A stretch of DNA of 64,000 nt from Planctomyces sp. SH-PL14 (GCF_001610835.1 NZ_CP011270.1:6714001-6778000), one strand, 5' to 3'. Numbered from the stretch's first letter, positions 16,481-25,433 are shown. Translations and numbers: made by a program. Notes: generated from the letters alone by a model not told the origin.

Positions 16481-18958
16481 ATGCAGTTCCGGTCCGTTCG
16501 GCGACAGATTCCCGCGGTGTGCGCCTGGAGTCTCCTGGGTCTGGCCGCGGGGAGCCGGTTCGGTCTGGCGGACGATGCGAAGAAGCCGGACACGGCTCCC
16601 ACCGCGGCCGCCGCGGAGACGTCGACTCCGAACGGCCCCCTGCCGGGGCACTCGTACCACGGCGAGGTCTTCGACGAAGGGCCGCGGCAGAAGGGGACGC
16701 TGCTCGGGACGAGCGGGACGGTTTCGTTTCCGGCGACCTCGGCGGTCGCCGATGTCCAGGCCTTTGTGAACCAGGGGGTCGCGCAGCTTCACGGGTTCTG
16801 GTACCTGGAAGCGGAGCGGTCGTTCCGTCAGGCGGCGATGCTCGATCCGGACTGTGCCATCGCCTACTGGGGGATGGCGATGGCGAACACCGAGAACGCC
16901 AAGCGCGCCGCCGGCTTCATCGCCGAGGCGGTGAAGCGGCGGGAGAAGGCGTCGCGGCGGGAACAGCTCTACATCGACGGGCTGAGCGAGTTCCTCAAGA
17001 GCTCGCCGGAGGCCAAGTCGGCGGAGAAGAAAGAGGACGCCAAAAAGGACGAAACAGCGAAGGACGGGGCCAAGGAGACGAAGTCCGAAACCGCCGAGTC
17101 CGCGAAACCGGCCGACAAGAAGCCGCCCGAGAAGCTGACCGCGGAGCAGAAGAAGGAGAAGGAGCGGGAGCGGCGGCAGAAACTGGCCGACAGCTTCGAG
17201 AAGATTGTCTCCGAGTTCCCGGACGACCTGGAAGCGAAGGCCTTCCTTGCCCTGCATCTCTGGCAGAGCCGGACCAAGGGGCTGCCGATGCACAGTCCGA
17301 CGGCGCTCAACGCCCTCCTGCAGGAGGTCATCGCCGCCAGTCCGATGCACCCCTGCCACCACTACGTCATCCACTTGTGGGACGAGAAGGAGGCCAAGCG
17401 GGCCCTCAAGTCCGCTGCTATGGGGGGGCCGTCCGCGCCGGGAATCGCCCACATGTGGCACATGCCCGGCCACACCTATTCGAAGCTGCACCGCTACCAC
17501 GACGCCGCCTGGCAGCAGGAGGCGAGCGCGCGTGTCGACCATGCCCACATGATGCGGGCCGGGCTGCTTCCCGATCAGATCCACAACTTCGCCCACAACA
17601 ACGAGTGGCTGATCCGGAACCTGATCCATAACGGCGACGCGCATGCCGCCGTGGCGCTGGCCAAGAACATGATCGACCTGCCGCGGCATCCGAAGTGGAA
17701 CACGATCGACGACGGCGGCTCGAGCGCCTTCTTCGGCCGTGTCCGGCTCTACGACGTCCTCCAGCAGTTCGAGATGGGTTCGGAGGTCCTGCGACTGGAG
17801 TCGACGCGATACCTGGAGCCGGTCGCCAAGGAGGCGGACGAGCGCCGCCGCCAGTCGCTGATTGCCGCGGCCGCCTTCCAGACCGGCGACGGGCTGCGGG
17901 GCTCGGCGATCCTGACCGACTTCATCGAGGCCGAACGCAAGCTCCGCGACGAGCGGGACGCCGCGGTCCAGAAGGCCAAAGACGAGGCGGCCAAGGCGAA
18001 CAAGAAGTCGGAGGAGATCGAGAAAGCGGGGCAGGCGGCCGCTGGGAAGTTCGACGGTAAGATCAGCGCCCTGCAGCCGTTCCTGTATGAACTCAAGGGA
18101 CAGCTCCATCTCGCACACCGGGCCTACGGCGATGCCTTGACCGCCTTCGAGAAGTCCGGCCGGGCCGACAAGGGGCTGCTGGCGGTCCTGCAGGTCCGCG
18201 CTGGCCAGACGGAGAAGGGGATCGAAACCGCCCGCAAGAACGTCGCCGACAATCCGAAGGAGACGATCCCGCTCGTCCGGCAGGTCGAGGCGCTCTCACT
18301 GGCCGGCAAGAAGGACGAGGCCCGCAAGGCGTTTGATGAGCTCAAGGCGATCTCGTCGATGGCGGCGCTCGACACGCCGCTCTTCGGACGGCTCCGCCCG
18401 TTCCTCGCCGACCTCGGCGCCGCAGAGGACTGGCGCGTGGCGCTCGAACCGGCTAAGGACCTCGGCGAACGCCCGCCCCTCGACACCCTCGGGCCCGCGC
18501 ACTGGAGCCCGTCACCGGCGCCGTCGTGGGAACTCGCCGATCACCGCGGCACGGTCCGGTCGCTTGCCTCCTACCGCGGACGTCCGGTCGTGGTCCTGTT
18601 CTATCTGGGGCACGGCTGCCTGCACTGCGTCGAGCAGCTCCAGAAGTTCGCCGCCGCCGAAGAGGAGTTCGAGAAGTGGGGCGTCGGCCTCATCGCCATC
18701 GGAACCGACGATCCAGCCAGTCTTCAGCTCGCCTGCAAGAGCTACGGCAGCGAGTTCCCGTTCCCGCTCGTCTCGAACAGCTCGCTCGACGTCTTCAAGA
18801 CCTACCGCTGCTACGACGACTTCGAGTCCCAGCCGCTCCACGGGAGCTTCCTGATCGACGCGGACGGCCTCGTCCGCTGGCAGGACATCTCCGCGGAGCC
18901 CTTCGTCGACACGAAGTTCCTCCTCGAAGAAACGAAGCGGCTCCTCGGAACGCCGTGA
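16481..18958 (+). CDS. Secreted TPR protein with C-terminal peroxiredoxin-like domain (825 aa)
   Basis: The ATG at 16481 is preceded by CAGGGGAG at good spacing and opens a signal peptide (MQFRSVRRQIPAVCAWSLLG...FGLADD). Domains in order: TPR-like helices about residues 85-150 (GVAQLHGFWYLEAERSFRQA), a Lys/Glu-rich probably disordered linker about 175-235, and more TPR helices with a His-rich stretch (HMWHMPGHTYSKLHRYHDAA). A second charged helix lies near 490-520. From about 685 there is an AhpC/TSA-redoxin fold (VVVLFYLGHGCLHCVEQL, CxxC near 713/716). The redoxin end suggests a periplasmic thiol role. Both Cys residues of the CxxC are present. No operon partner is apparent on this strand. 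Confidence 0.85.
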   Translation: MQFRSVRRQIPAVCAWSLLGLAAGSRFGLADDAKKPDTAPTAAAAETSTPNGPLPGHSYHGEVFDEGPRQKGTLLGTSGTVSFPATSAVADVQAFVNQGVAQLHGFWYLEAERSFRQAAMLDPDCAIAYWGMAMANTENAKRAAGFIAEAVKRREKASRREQLYIDGLSEFLKSSPEAKSAEKKEDAKKDETAKDGAKETKSETAESAKPADKKPPEKLTAEQKKEKERERRQKLADSFEKIVSEFPDDLEAKAFLALHLWQSRTKGLPMHSPTALNALLQEVIAASPMHPCHHYVIHLWDEKEAKRALKSAAMGGPSAPGIAHMWHMPGHTYSKLHRYHDAAWQQEASARVDHAHMMRAGLLPDQIHNFAHNNEWLIRNLIHNGDAHAAVALAKNMIDLPRHPKWNTIDDGGSSAFFGRVRLYDVLQQFEMGSEVLRLESTRYLEPVAKEADERRRQSLIAAAAFQTGDGLRGSAILTDFIEAERKLRDERDAAVQKAKDEAAKANKKSEEIEKAGQAAAGKFDGKISALQPFLYELKGQLHLAHRAYGDALTAFEKSGRADKGLLAVLQVRAGQTEKGIETARKNVADNPKETIPLVRQVEALSLAGKKDEARKAFDELKAISSMAALDTPLFGRLRPFLADLGAAEDWRVALEPAKDLGERPPLDTLGPAHWSPSPAPSWELADHRGTVRSLASYRGRPVVVLFYLGHGCLHCVEQLQKFAAAEEEFEKWGVGLIAIGTDDPASLQLACKSYGSEFPFPLVSNSSLDVFKTYRCYDDFESQPLHGSFLIDADGLVRWQDISAEPFVDTKFLLEETKRLLGTP

Positions 18959-18968
18959 CTCCCCTCCT

Positions 18969-19046
18969 ATCCGTGTTGATCTGTGTTCATCTGTGGCTAA
19001 AAACCATTCTGAATCAGCCACAGATAAACACAGATGGACACAGATA
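18969..19046. repeat. Fold-back of short-period words (ATCTGTG type), locus 1
   Basis: Two arms of about 30 nt, each a near-10-nt tandem of ATCTGTG words (CATCTGTGGCT against AGCCACAGATAAACACAG), separated by an 18-nt loop. It fills the gap between convergent genes ending at 18958 and 19072, where a bidirectional terminator would be expected. The same words recur at 47371. Confidence 0.85.
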
Positions 19047-19071
19047 AGAGTTCGGAGAACAGAGTGTCGGA

Positions 19072-20313
19072 TCACGCAGCGGCGCGAAGGGCCTGTTCTT
19101 CTTGCCAGATCGGGTGGCGGAGCTTCCATTCGCCACCTTCCTGCTTCCACAGGTGCGGCGAGCGGAACTTGTCGCACAGCTCCAGGAACCGCTCCGGGGC
19201 GAGGCCGATGTAGTCCATGACCTCCTGGAAATACTTCTTCGGGAACTCGCCGTCGAACCGCTTCACCAGGGCCACGCCGTCTTCGCGGGTCAGGTGGCGG
19301 TTGCGGATCTCCTGGGCGGCGTCGTACGTCGTGCGGCCGATGCCGAACTTGATGTACGTCGTGTAGTAGTGAAAGCCGTCGATCTTGTCGTCGAGGCTGT
19401 TGTACTTGCTGTAGGTCCCCTCGGTCCGGAACGGATTCGCTTCGAAGCCCGTGTTCTCGACCGCGTAGTAGTACGCCTCCTGCGGCGTCCACTTGAGGTA
19501 ATAGCCGAGGTAATGGACTTCGACCGGGCAGCGGTCGTAGTCCGACGCTTCGGCCGGCAGGTACGCCTTGAGGTCGGCGAGGTCGACGTTGTGCTCGCTC
19601 ATAATCTGGCGGATCGGCAGACCGGCGAGACGGATCTCGTCGAAGTTCTGCATCGAGTGGAACGCCTTGTCCCGCAGCGAGGCGTTGTTGTCGGCGATCG
19701 GGTTGCCGTACTCCGCTTCGTTCTCGCCGTAGAAGACGAGGGGAATGCCGTACTTGAGGGCCAGCTTCGGCCCCAGGTTCTTCTGACCGAGGATGAAGGT
19801 CTGGAACGGGTGCAGGAGGTTCTCGATGGAGAGCCGCGTCAGGAGCCGCATGACCTTGCCGTTCTGGTTGAACGACAGGTTGTCGAAGCCGCCGACGTCG
19901 AGCCACGCGCGGAAGTTCTTCCAGCCGATATCCGTATAGAGGATTGGCGGCCAGGTGACCGTCAGCGGGTGCATCCCGTACTTGTACTTGAGGACGTGCG
20001 CCTGGACGCAGCTGTCCTTGCCGCCGCTGCCGGGGACGATGCAGTCGTACGAGCCATCCTTGCTGCGGTGCTTGTCGAGGAGGGCCAGGAGCTGTTCCTC
20101 GCGGACCTTCCAGTCGATCGCCTCCTTGACGTCGGCGTAGCGGCAGGAGTCGCACACGCCGTGGTCATCGAAGTTCATCGTCCGGATCTTGCGGTCCGGC
20201 GTGTTCTTGAACTCGGGGGTCGAGGCCGGACGCTGGTTCGACATGACGCAGCGGCGGCAGTAGCGGACCTCGTGCGGGAGGCCGTAGTAGGCTTCAAGCT
20301 TCTCAGCAGGCAT
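19072..20313 (-). CDS. N-acetyl sugar amidotransferase (WbpG/PseA-like)
   Basis: 413 aa from the ATG at 20313, which overlaps the end of the hisH-like gene by 11 bp. Two Cys pairs, CRRC (19/22) and CDSC (54/57), may bind metal. The PP-loop SGGKDS is at residues 96-101, so the enzyme should activate its substrate with ATP. This matches the family that converts an N-acetyl sugar to its acetamidino form (TIGR03573; WbpG, PseA). Ammonia is supplied by a dedicated HisH/HisF-like pair, and those two genes lie directly upstream in the order hisF, hisH, amidotransferase. Nucleotide-sugar modification for a surface glycan is the inferred role. Confidence 0.92.
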   Translation of the reverse strand: MPAEKLEAYYGLPHEVRYCRRCVMSNQRPASTPEFKNTPDRKIRTMNFDDHGVCDSCRYADVKEAIDWKVREEQLLALLDKHRSKDGSYDCIVPGSGGKDSCVQAHVLKYKYGMHPLTVTWPPILYTDIGWKNFRAWLDVGGFDNLSFNQNGKVMRLLTRLSIENLLHPFQTFILGQKNLGPKLALKYGIPLVFYGENEAEYGNPIADNNASLRDKAFHSMQNFDEIRLAGLPIRQIMSEHNVDLADLKAYLPAEASDYDRCPVEVHYLGYYLKWTPQEAYYYAVENTGFEANPFRTEGTYSKYNSLDDKIDGFHYYTTYIKFGIGRTTYDAAQEIRNRHLTREDGVALVKRFDGEFPKKYFQEVMDYIGLAPERFLELCDKFRSPHLWKQEGGEWKLRHPIWQEEQALRAAA

Positions 20314-21019
20314 TCTTGACGTCCTTGTGCAACCGGCACTGTTCAATGAACGAAGCGATCTGGCGGTAGATCCGCTGCCCCTCGGCGCCGCTCTTTTCCG
20401 GGTGGAACTGGAAGGCGATCGTGTTTCCCGACCGGACGCTCGAGCAGAACTCGACGTCCCCATACTGCGTCATCGAGAGCCGGACCCGCGGATCGGTCGG
20501 GCAGACGTAGTACGAGTGAACGAAGTACATGTGCGTCCCGTCCCGCAGGCCGTCGAGCGGCGTGCCGGACCAGGGATCGGCGGTCTTCGCGACGGAGGGG
20601 CGGGGGCGCTGGACCCGGCTCCAGGAGACGTGCGGGACCTTGAGCTCGCGGTGGGCAGCGTCGCGGGGGGAGCGGAAGCGGACCACGGTCCCCTCGATCA
20701 GGCCGAGGCCCGCGTGGTGGCCGAACTCTTCGCTCTCCTGCATCAGGAGCTGGAGGCCGAGGCAGATGCCGATGATCGGCCGGCCGGCGGCGTGGAGAGC
20801 CCGCAGCGGCCCGACGAGGTCGGCCGCTTTGAGATTTTTCATCGCGTCGCCGAAGGCCCCGACGCCGGGGAGCAGGACGGCGTCGGCCGCCAGGACGTCG
20901 GCCTTCTTGTCCGTGATGGCGGCCGAGAGGCCGGCCCCTTCGCAGGCCCGGAGAACGCTGTGGAGGTTCCCGAGGCCGAAGTCGACGAGAGCAACGCGCG
21001 GTGAGTGGTGTTCGGACAT
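20303..21019 (-). CDS. hisH: HisH-like glutamine amidotransferase of the sugar-amidotransferase operon
   Basis: 238 aa. Class I glutamine amidotransferase: oxyanion/nucleophile motif GICLGLQ with Cys86 and the partner residues His206 and Glu208 in FHPEKSG. N-terminal VALVDFGLGNLHSV is typical of HisH. GGAGGA lies 6 nt before the ATG. It should hydrolyse glutamine and pass ammonia to the HisF-like partner. The surrounding genes are for glycans and not histidine, so this is the WbuY-type paralogue. The stop codon overlaps the next gene's start by 11 bp, indicating translational coupling. Confidence 0.93.
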   Translation of the reverse strand: MSEHHSPRVALVDFGLGNLHSVLRACEGAGLSAAITDKKADVLAADAVLLPGVGAFGDAMKNLKAADLVGPLRALHAAGRPIIGICLGLQLLMQESEEFGHHAGLGLIEGTVVRFRSPRDAAHRELKVPHVSWSRVQRPRPSVAKTADPWSGTPLDGLRDGTHMYFVHSYYVCPTDPRVRLSMTQYGDVEFCSSVRSGNTIAFQFHPEKSGAEGQRIYRQIASFIEQCRLHKDVKNAC

Positions 21020-21044
21020 CCGTGTCCTCCGGCCCGGCCGGAGC

Positions 21045-21920
21045 TTAGGCGTATTCGAGGCAGCGACAGTCGATTCCGTTCGACGTCAGGAACGATTTCA
21101 GTTCGGGGAGGGAGAAGCACGACAGGTGCTTCGCCGCGGCCGCCGAGCCGCCCCCCTGCTTGCGGAGAAACTCGGTATTCCCTTCGCCGCGGTAGTCCTC
21201 GGCGAGGGCATCGTACTGGCTCAGGAAGTGGTAGTGCAGGGACGAGGCGAGGCTGACGGCGTCGGCCCGCCCCTCTTCGATGACCTGCTGCACGTGTTCC
21301 TTCTGGCCGGCCCCGCCGCAGGCGATGACCGGGATCGGAGCGGACTCGGCGATCCGGCGGGTCAGCTCGATGTCGTAGCCTTTTCCGGTTCCCTCGCGGT
21401 CGACGGAGGTGACGACCAGCTCGCCGGCGCCGAGATCGATCGCCTCGGCGGCCCATTCGATTGCGTCGCGGCCGGTCTCGTTCCGGCCGCAGTCGGTGTA
21501 GGCGTACCAGCGCCCGTCGGGGTGTCGGATCGCTTCGATCGAGACGATGATCGTCGACGATCCGAAGCTCTCGGCCGCCTCGCGGATCATCGCCGGTCGG
21601 GCGATCGCGGCGGTGTTGATTGCGACTTTGTCAGCCCCGCAGCGGAGTGCCTGCCGGACGTCGTCGACGCTCCGGATGCCGCCGCCGACGGTGAGCGGAA
21701 TGCGGATTTCCTCAGCGGTCCGGCGAATGATTTCGGCGAGGCCGTTCCGCTCGTAGAGGCTGGCGACGGCGTCCATGTAGAACAGCTCGTCGGCCCCCTG
21801 GTCGTAGTAGTAGCGGGCGAACTGTTCGGGTTTTCCGAGGACGCGCAGCCCCTCCAGGTGAATCCCCTTCACCAGGTTGGGACCCTTGATGTCGAGCCGG
21901 GGAATGATGCGAATTCCCAC
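21045..21920 (-). CDS. hisF: HisF-like cyclase subunit of the sugar-amidotransferase operon
   Basis: A GTG start at 21920 (AAAGG upstream) gives 291 aa beginning VGIRIIPRLDIKGPNLVKG, with the catalytic-type Asp at position 10. The variant LDIKGPNLVKGIHLEGLRVLG is characteristic of WbuZ-like HisF copies and differs from the LDVKDGRVVKG of histidine biosynthesis. The (beta-alpha)8 barrel motifs TVGGGIRS and VTSVDREGTGKGYD are present. An in-frame ATG 87 bp upstream would add an atypical leader, so GTG is preferred. It probably forms the ammonia channel with the HisH-like protein and is the first gene of the three-gene operon. Confidence 0.92.
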   Translation of the reverse strand: MGIRIIPRLDIKGPNLVKGIHLEGLRVLGKPEQFARYYYDQGADELFYMDAVASLYERNGLAEIIRRTAEEIRIPLTVGGGIRSVDDVRQALRCGADKVAINTAAIARPAMIREAAESFGSSTIIVSIEAIRHPDGRWYAYTDCGRNETGRDAIEWAAEAIDLGAGELVVTSVDREGTGKGYDIELTRRIAESAPIPVIACGGAGQKEHVQQVIEEGRADAVSLASSLHYHFLSQYDALAEDYRGEGNTEFLRKQGGGSAAAAKHLSCFSLPELKSFLTSNGIDCRCLEYA

Positions 21921-22103
21921 GCCGTGACCTTTGCTGCTGTCGTGATCCGGAACCGTCGAGGCCGGCTCACGCGGCACTCGAGACGCCTCTCCGGTCCGGA
22001 TCGCCATTGACCGGCCGGAAGGGCCCGGGGACGGTACTCGAAATCCCGAAAATCGGGCAACACGAGGTTCCGGCCCAGGTTCCGACTGCGGATAGAGAAG
22101 GAG

Positions 22104-22203
22104 TTAAACACCAAGGCACAAAGACTTCACCAAGAACACCAAGGTTTGACGTCTGCTGAAATCCTTGGTGTTCTTGGTGCCCCCCTTGGTGTCTTGGTGT
22201 TTA
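22104..22203. repeat. Fold-back of short-period words (CCTTGGTG type), locus 1
   Basis: Left arm 22104-22144 (TTAAACACCAAGG, then CACCAAGAACACCAAGG) and right arm 22162-22203 (CCTTGGTGTTCTTGGTG, then GTCTTGGTGTTTAA) are nearly exact reverse complements around a loop of about 17 nt. It lies immediately downstream of the sulfotransferase stop at 22215. Confidence 0.87.
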
Positions 22204-22214
22204 ATCCGACGGCG

Positions 22215-23174
22215 CTACGCTTCGGAAGCGACTGGAGCCATCCAGGGGCTCAGGTCTCGTCCCAGCCACACGGAGAGGGCCTGCAGGTCGTCGCGGTAGT
22301 AGTCCTCCAGACGCAGCCGGAGCGGCTCGGGGAGGGGCGGGTAGTCTGCGAATCGATCCTGGTTGAGCCGGTGGTAGGCCCACAGGTAGTTCCCGCGCCG
22401 CAGCCGGAGGGCCATCGGGCCGAGCAGGGGCCAGTGAAGCATCGTGTGGTACCCCGACCGGAGCACCTGATGGACAAAGGGCCAGCGTTTGAGGGGCTTG
22501 GTCTCGTTGACCCGCCCCCGGAGCTTCGACTCTGGAAGCGTGCTGGAGATCCCGAGGAATTCCCGGACCTGATTAAAGAACGAGACCGGATCGGCCAGCA
22601 GGTCATCGTAGAGGAGGACCAGGATCTGCTCGCGCGGGAAGTGTTCGAGGTACCGCTGGAGATGCTCGTAGTAGAGGCCGTGCTGAACCATCGGGGAGTC
22701 GATCGTCAGCTCGTCCGCGATGGACGGGGTGAGCTCGCCGTGGTTGAGGCGGCGGCAGTAGTCGCTGTAGGCCCGCTCGACCGGGCTTCGAAGGATGGCA
22801 ATGAGCCGCGCGTCCGGGCAGTACTCCTGGATCCGCGAGGGGACTTCGGGGGAACCGAGATAGCTTGGCGTCGCGTCCAAGACCCAGCGGGCGCGGGAGT
22901 CGCGGGGGAACTGGTTCCGATACCACTCCAGGCCGAGGTCGAAATGGGTGTTGAAGAAGTGCGTTTCCTTCTCGACCAGCGAGACCGCCACCTCCGGGAG
23001 CTCCGCCAGCGTCGCGTAGAGCCAGGTCGTCGCGCAGCGAATTCCGCCAATCAGAAAGCAGTTGGGACTCCGCAGCTCTCCCGGGGCGGCGGGGAACCGC
23101 GTCACCTTGAGCGTGTTGTCCATCTCTTCGGCCATCACCAACTCCGTCACTCCATCCTGGCCGCGGCGCGTCAT
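22215..23174 (-). CDS. PAPS-dependent sulfotransferase (319 aa)
   Basis: The 5'-phosphosulfate loop is GGIRCATTWLY (residues 43-53) and the 3'-phosphate site is RSPVERAYSDY near residue 129. C-terminal features fit carbohydrate sulfotransferases of the heparan-sulfate N-deacetylase/sulfotransferase type (KETHFFNTHFDLGLEWY, YPPLPEPLRLRLEDYYRDD). It transfers sulfate from PAPS to a sugar hydroxyl or amine, probably at the cytosolic side of glycan assembly. AAAGGAG lies 5 nt before the chosen ATG. The location next to the amidotransferase operon suggests that the same glycan is sulfated. Confidence 0.9.
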   Translation of the reverse strand: MTRRGQDGVTELVMAEEMDNTLKVTRFPAAPGELRSPNCFLIGGIRCATTWLYATLAELPEVAVSLVEKETHFFNTHFDLGLEWYRNQFPRDSRARWVLDATPSYLGSPEVPSRIQEYCPDARLIAILRSPVERAYSDYCRRLNHGELTPSIADELTIDSPMVQHGLYYEHLQRYLEHFPREQILVLLYDDLLADPVSFFNQVREFLGISSTLPESKLRGRVNETKPLKRWPFVHQVLRSGYHTMLHWPLLGPMALRLRRGNYLWAYHRLNQDRFADYPPLPEPLRLRLEDYYRDDLQALSVWLGRDLSPWMAPVASEA

Positions 23175-23375
23175 ACCACTCCTTTCGGATGAGGGGCAAG
23201 ACCGACAACGGCTCTTTTCGCAATCTCCTTTCGAACACCGGAAACGCGCCGAAGTGTCGCCGCGGTGCTCGCGGATTCAGGTTGGCGGTGACAGGGGAAG
23301 GGGACGGTCAGCCGCACCTGAAGAGACGGTCAAACGGGAGACGGCGCTGTGATGCATCGGGCCTGATTCGGATCG

Positions 23376-24611
23376 CTACAGACTCGCCAGGAGGTCGCAG
23401 ATCCTGCGGGCGGAATCGCGATCTCCCGCTCCAGTCGCCTGTCGATGGGAGGCGGAATCGAGCGCGGTCGCGATCCGAGACTGCAACTCGCTGAGATCTG
23501 CGGCAAAGTGATACGGGGGCCGCATGACTCGGGGGAGGGGGAAGCGGTCCCCGCGGAGGTGGTTATAGGTCACCGCCGGCTTGCCGCACGCTTCGGCCTG
23601 GACGGCGATCGTGGAGTAAGAGGTGACGACGACGTCCGCGATCGCCAGCGACTCGCACAGATCGAGCGCGGCATTGATCGGCCGAATGTGCGGGTGGGCC
23701 GCGAGCCACGGGGCATAGTCCTCCAGCCGCTCGTTCGGGTGATGTCGCAGCAGGACCGCGGCCCCGCGCTCCCGATGAATGGCATCCAGGGCACCGAAGA
23801 TCTGGGGGCCGATCGTCTCGTGCGGGATGGAGCTGTGGATGGAGAAATCGTCGCGGAACCGGCAGGGGGGAGTGGTTGCCATCAGGACGACCGGGGCGCC
23901 GTGAGGGATCGCTAATCGGGTCCGGAGCGCGTCCCCGTCGATCGCCGCGGTCCGCCGGGCGGTATCGTCGAACACCGGCTGTCCGAGGTTGTGGAACCGG
24001 CAGCTCGTGATCCCCTGGGCCTGCAGAGTCGCGATCGAGTCGTCATCCGAGGTGACGACATGCCGCGCTTCGGGGAGGGGATAGAGCTCGCCGAAGAGGT
24101 CGAGGATCTGGACTGTCTGGAGTCCGAGTGCATTCCCCGCCCGGATCGCCGCCTGCTCGCACCGGGGAGAGGTCGTCGACAGGACGATGTCGGCCTGTTC
24201 GCTCTCGAGGATCCGCCGCAGGGTCTCGACGGGCAGGAACGCCTGCCTTGCCCGCTCCCGGTATCGCTCTGCGGCCCCCTCCGGCCCGAGGTCGCGGACG
24301 AGATCCGAATACGAGAGCCCCAGGTAGGCGATCGACTCGATCCGCGGGACCGGCCCCTTCGGATTGTGGTGTTCGGCGGCCAGTCGCCGGCCGTGGTCGA
24401 GGACCTCGTCGAGGCGGTCGTCGAAGAGGGGCAGGTAGTCGCTGATCCTCCGCACCGTCCCGGCCGGGTAGCGGTCGACCACCTGGGCATAGGCGGCCGT
24501 GAGGGCTAGGATCCGGAAGCGGAGGTCACCTCGTTGTGCCAGTTCCCGGCAGACGAGATCGACGATGGTGATGTGGCCGCCGCCGTAGGCCACACAGAAT
24601 ACGGTCTTCAC
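23376..24611 (-). CDS. Putative GT-B-fold glycosyltransferase or epimerase-like protein (411 aa)
   Basis: GTG start at 24611 with GAGGGAG upstream. The N-terminal MKTVFCVAYGGGHITIVDLV has the Gly-rich loop of GT-B nucleotide-sugar enzymes. The C-terminal half has ADVVVTSYSTIAVQAEACGKPAVTYN, a donor-binding segment typical of UDP-sugar 2-epimerases and capsule glycosyltransferases, and LLRHHPNE. The exact sugar is unknown. It lies upstream of the sulfotransferase on the same strand, with a 200-bp gap in which no gene is seen. It probably belongs to the same glycan pathway. Confidence 0.75.
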   Translation of the reverse strand: MKTVFCVAYGGGHITIVDLVCRELAQRGDLRFRILALTAAYAQVVDRYPAGTVRRISDYLPLFDDRLDEVLDHGRRLAAEHHNPKGPVPRIESIAYLGLSYSDLVRDLGPEGAAERYRERARQAFLPVETLRRILESEQADIVLSTTSPRCEQAAIRAGNALGLQTVQILDLFGELYPLPEARHVVTSDDDSIATLQAQGITSCRFHNLGQPVFDDTARRTAAIDGDALRTRLAIPHGAPVVLMATTPPCRFRDDFSIHSSIPHETIGPQIFGALDAIHRERGAAVLLRHHPNERLEDYAPWLAAHPHIRPINAALDLCESLAIADVVVTSYSTIAVQAEACGKPAVTYNHLRGDRFPLPRVMRPPYHFAADLSELQSRIATALDSASHRQATGAGDRDSARRICDLLASL

Positions 24612-24733
24612 GATGCGCTCCCTCGTTCGTTCCTGTGCGGCGGTGCTGTGAATCCGGAAGGCGTTTGTCGGTTACTCGCGGGACGCCGGATGAAGTACCG
24701 TTCGGCCACCGTTTCCTCAAGAGGATCTGCAGC

Positions 24734-25096
24734 ATGCCGCGTCACATCCCGAAGCCGACCCGAATCGAAGCCGCCGGAACGCCGCCGAAGACGATCGAAG
24801 AGTTCGTGGGGCGGGTCAATTCCGCCACGGACTCCGTCAGCGTGGCCCGGATGGTGAGTCCTCAGGGTTGGAGTGAGCCGGGGCAGACGCCGGAGTTTGA
24901 CGAGTACACGGTGGTCCTGAAGGGATGTCTCCGTGTGGAGCATCGCGGGGGAACGCTCGATGTCCGGGCGGGTGAGGCGGTGATCACGAATGGCGGTGAG
25001 TGGGTGCGGTACAGCAGTCCCGAGGCGGGCGGGGCGGAGTACATTGCGGTTTGTCTTCCGGCGTTCTCACCGGCGACGGTTCATCGGGATGCGTGA
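24734..25096 (+). CDS. Small cupin-domain protein (120 aa)
   Basis: The ATG at 24734 is preceded by AAGAGGA. The sequence carries a single conserved beta-barrel: SPQGWSEPGQTPEFDEYTVVL followed by LDVRAGEAVITNGGEWVRYSSP. The usual HxH metal ligands of cupins are largely absent (D-E-Y in place), so it may bind a small ligand without metal catalysis. It is divergent from the glycosyltransferase gene, with start codons about 120 bp apart. Its stop codon is followed by repeat copy 6. Confidence 0.78.
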   Translation: MPRHIPKPTRIEAAGTPPKTIEEFVGRVNSATDSVSVARMVSPQGWSEPGQTPEFDEYTVVLKGCLRVEHRGGTLDVRAGEAVITNGGEWVRYSSPEAGGAEYIAVCLPAFSPATVHRDA

Positions 25097-25102
25097 TACC
25101 GC

Positions 25103-25433
25103 CCGGATCGCGTTCTTGCCGGCACGACTCGATAGCTCAAACCCAACGTGCCACGGCAGCCTGGGGTCAAGGGGGTCTCACCCCCTTGCCGCCGGAGGCA
25201 CTTCCGTGAGGAACCGTGGTAGACAACGGATGTCCCCTTCGTGGAGCCAGCGTTGAGAACTCCCTCAAAATACACCGCCTGCGACGTAATCCCCGCGGGT
25301 TGGTGAGGGGGCATACGACACGGTGTCCGCGTTTGGACACGATCTCCTTCAGACAGCTCCCGACGAGACAGCCTCCGGCGGGCAAGGGGGCGTGGCCCCC
25401 TTGCATCCCCCACCAGGGTGCCCCTGGACCCGG
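25103..25433 (-). repeat. 330-bp structured interspersed repeat, copy 6 of 11
   Basis: Full length, minus orientation. First stem CCAGGG/CCCTGG (loop GCA), left arm AAGGGGGCCACGCCCCCTT, central GTGTCCAAACGCGGACAC, right arm AAGGGGGTGAGACCCCCTT. It fills the gap between convergent genes: its 3' end is 6 bp from the cupin stop and its 5' end 20 bp from the phosphoglycerate mutase stop. Confidence 0.95.

Noticed and set aside
20303-21920. Histidine biosynthesis hisH/hisF
   Set aside because: Neighbouring genes are a sugar amidotransferase, sulfotransferase and glycosyltransferase, and the HisF sequence has the LDIKGPNLVKG variant of the glycan-type copies.
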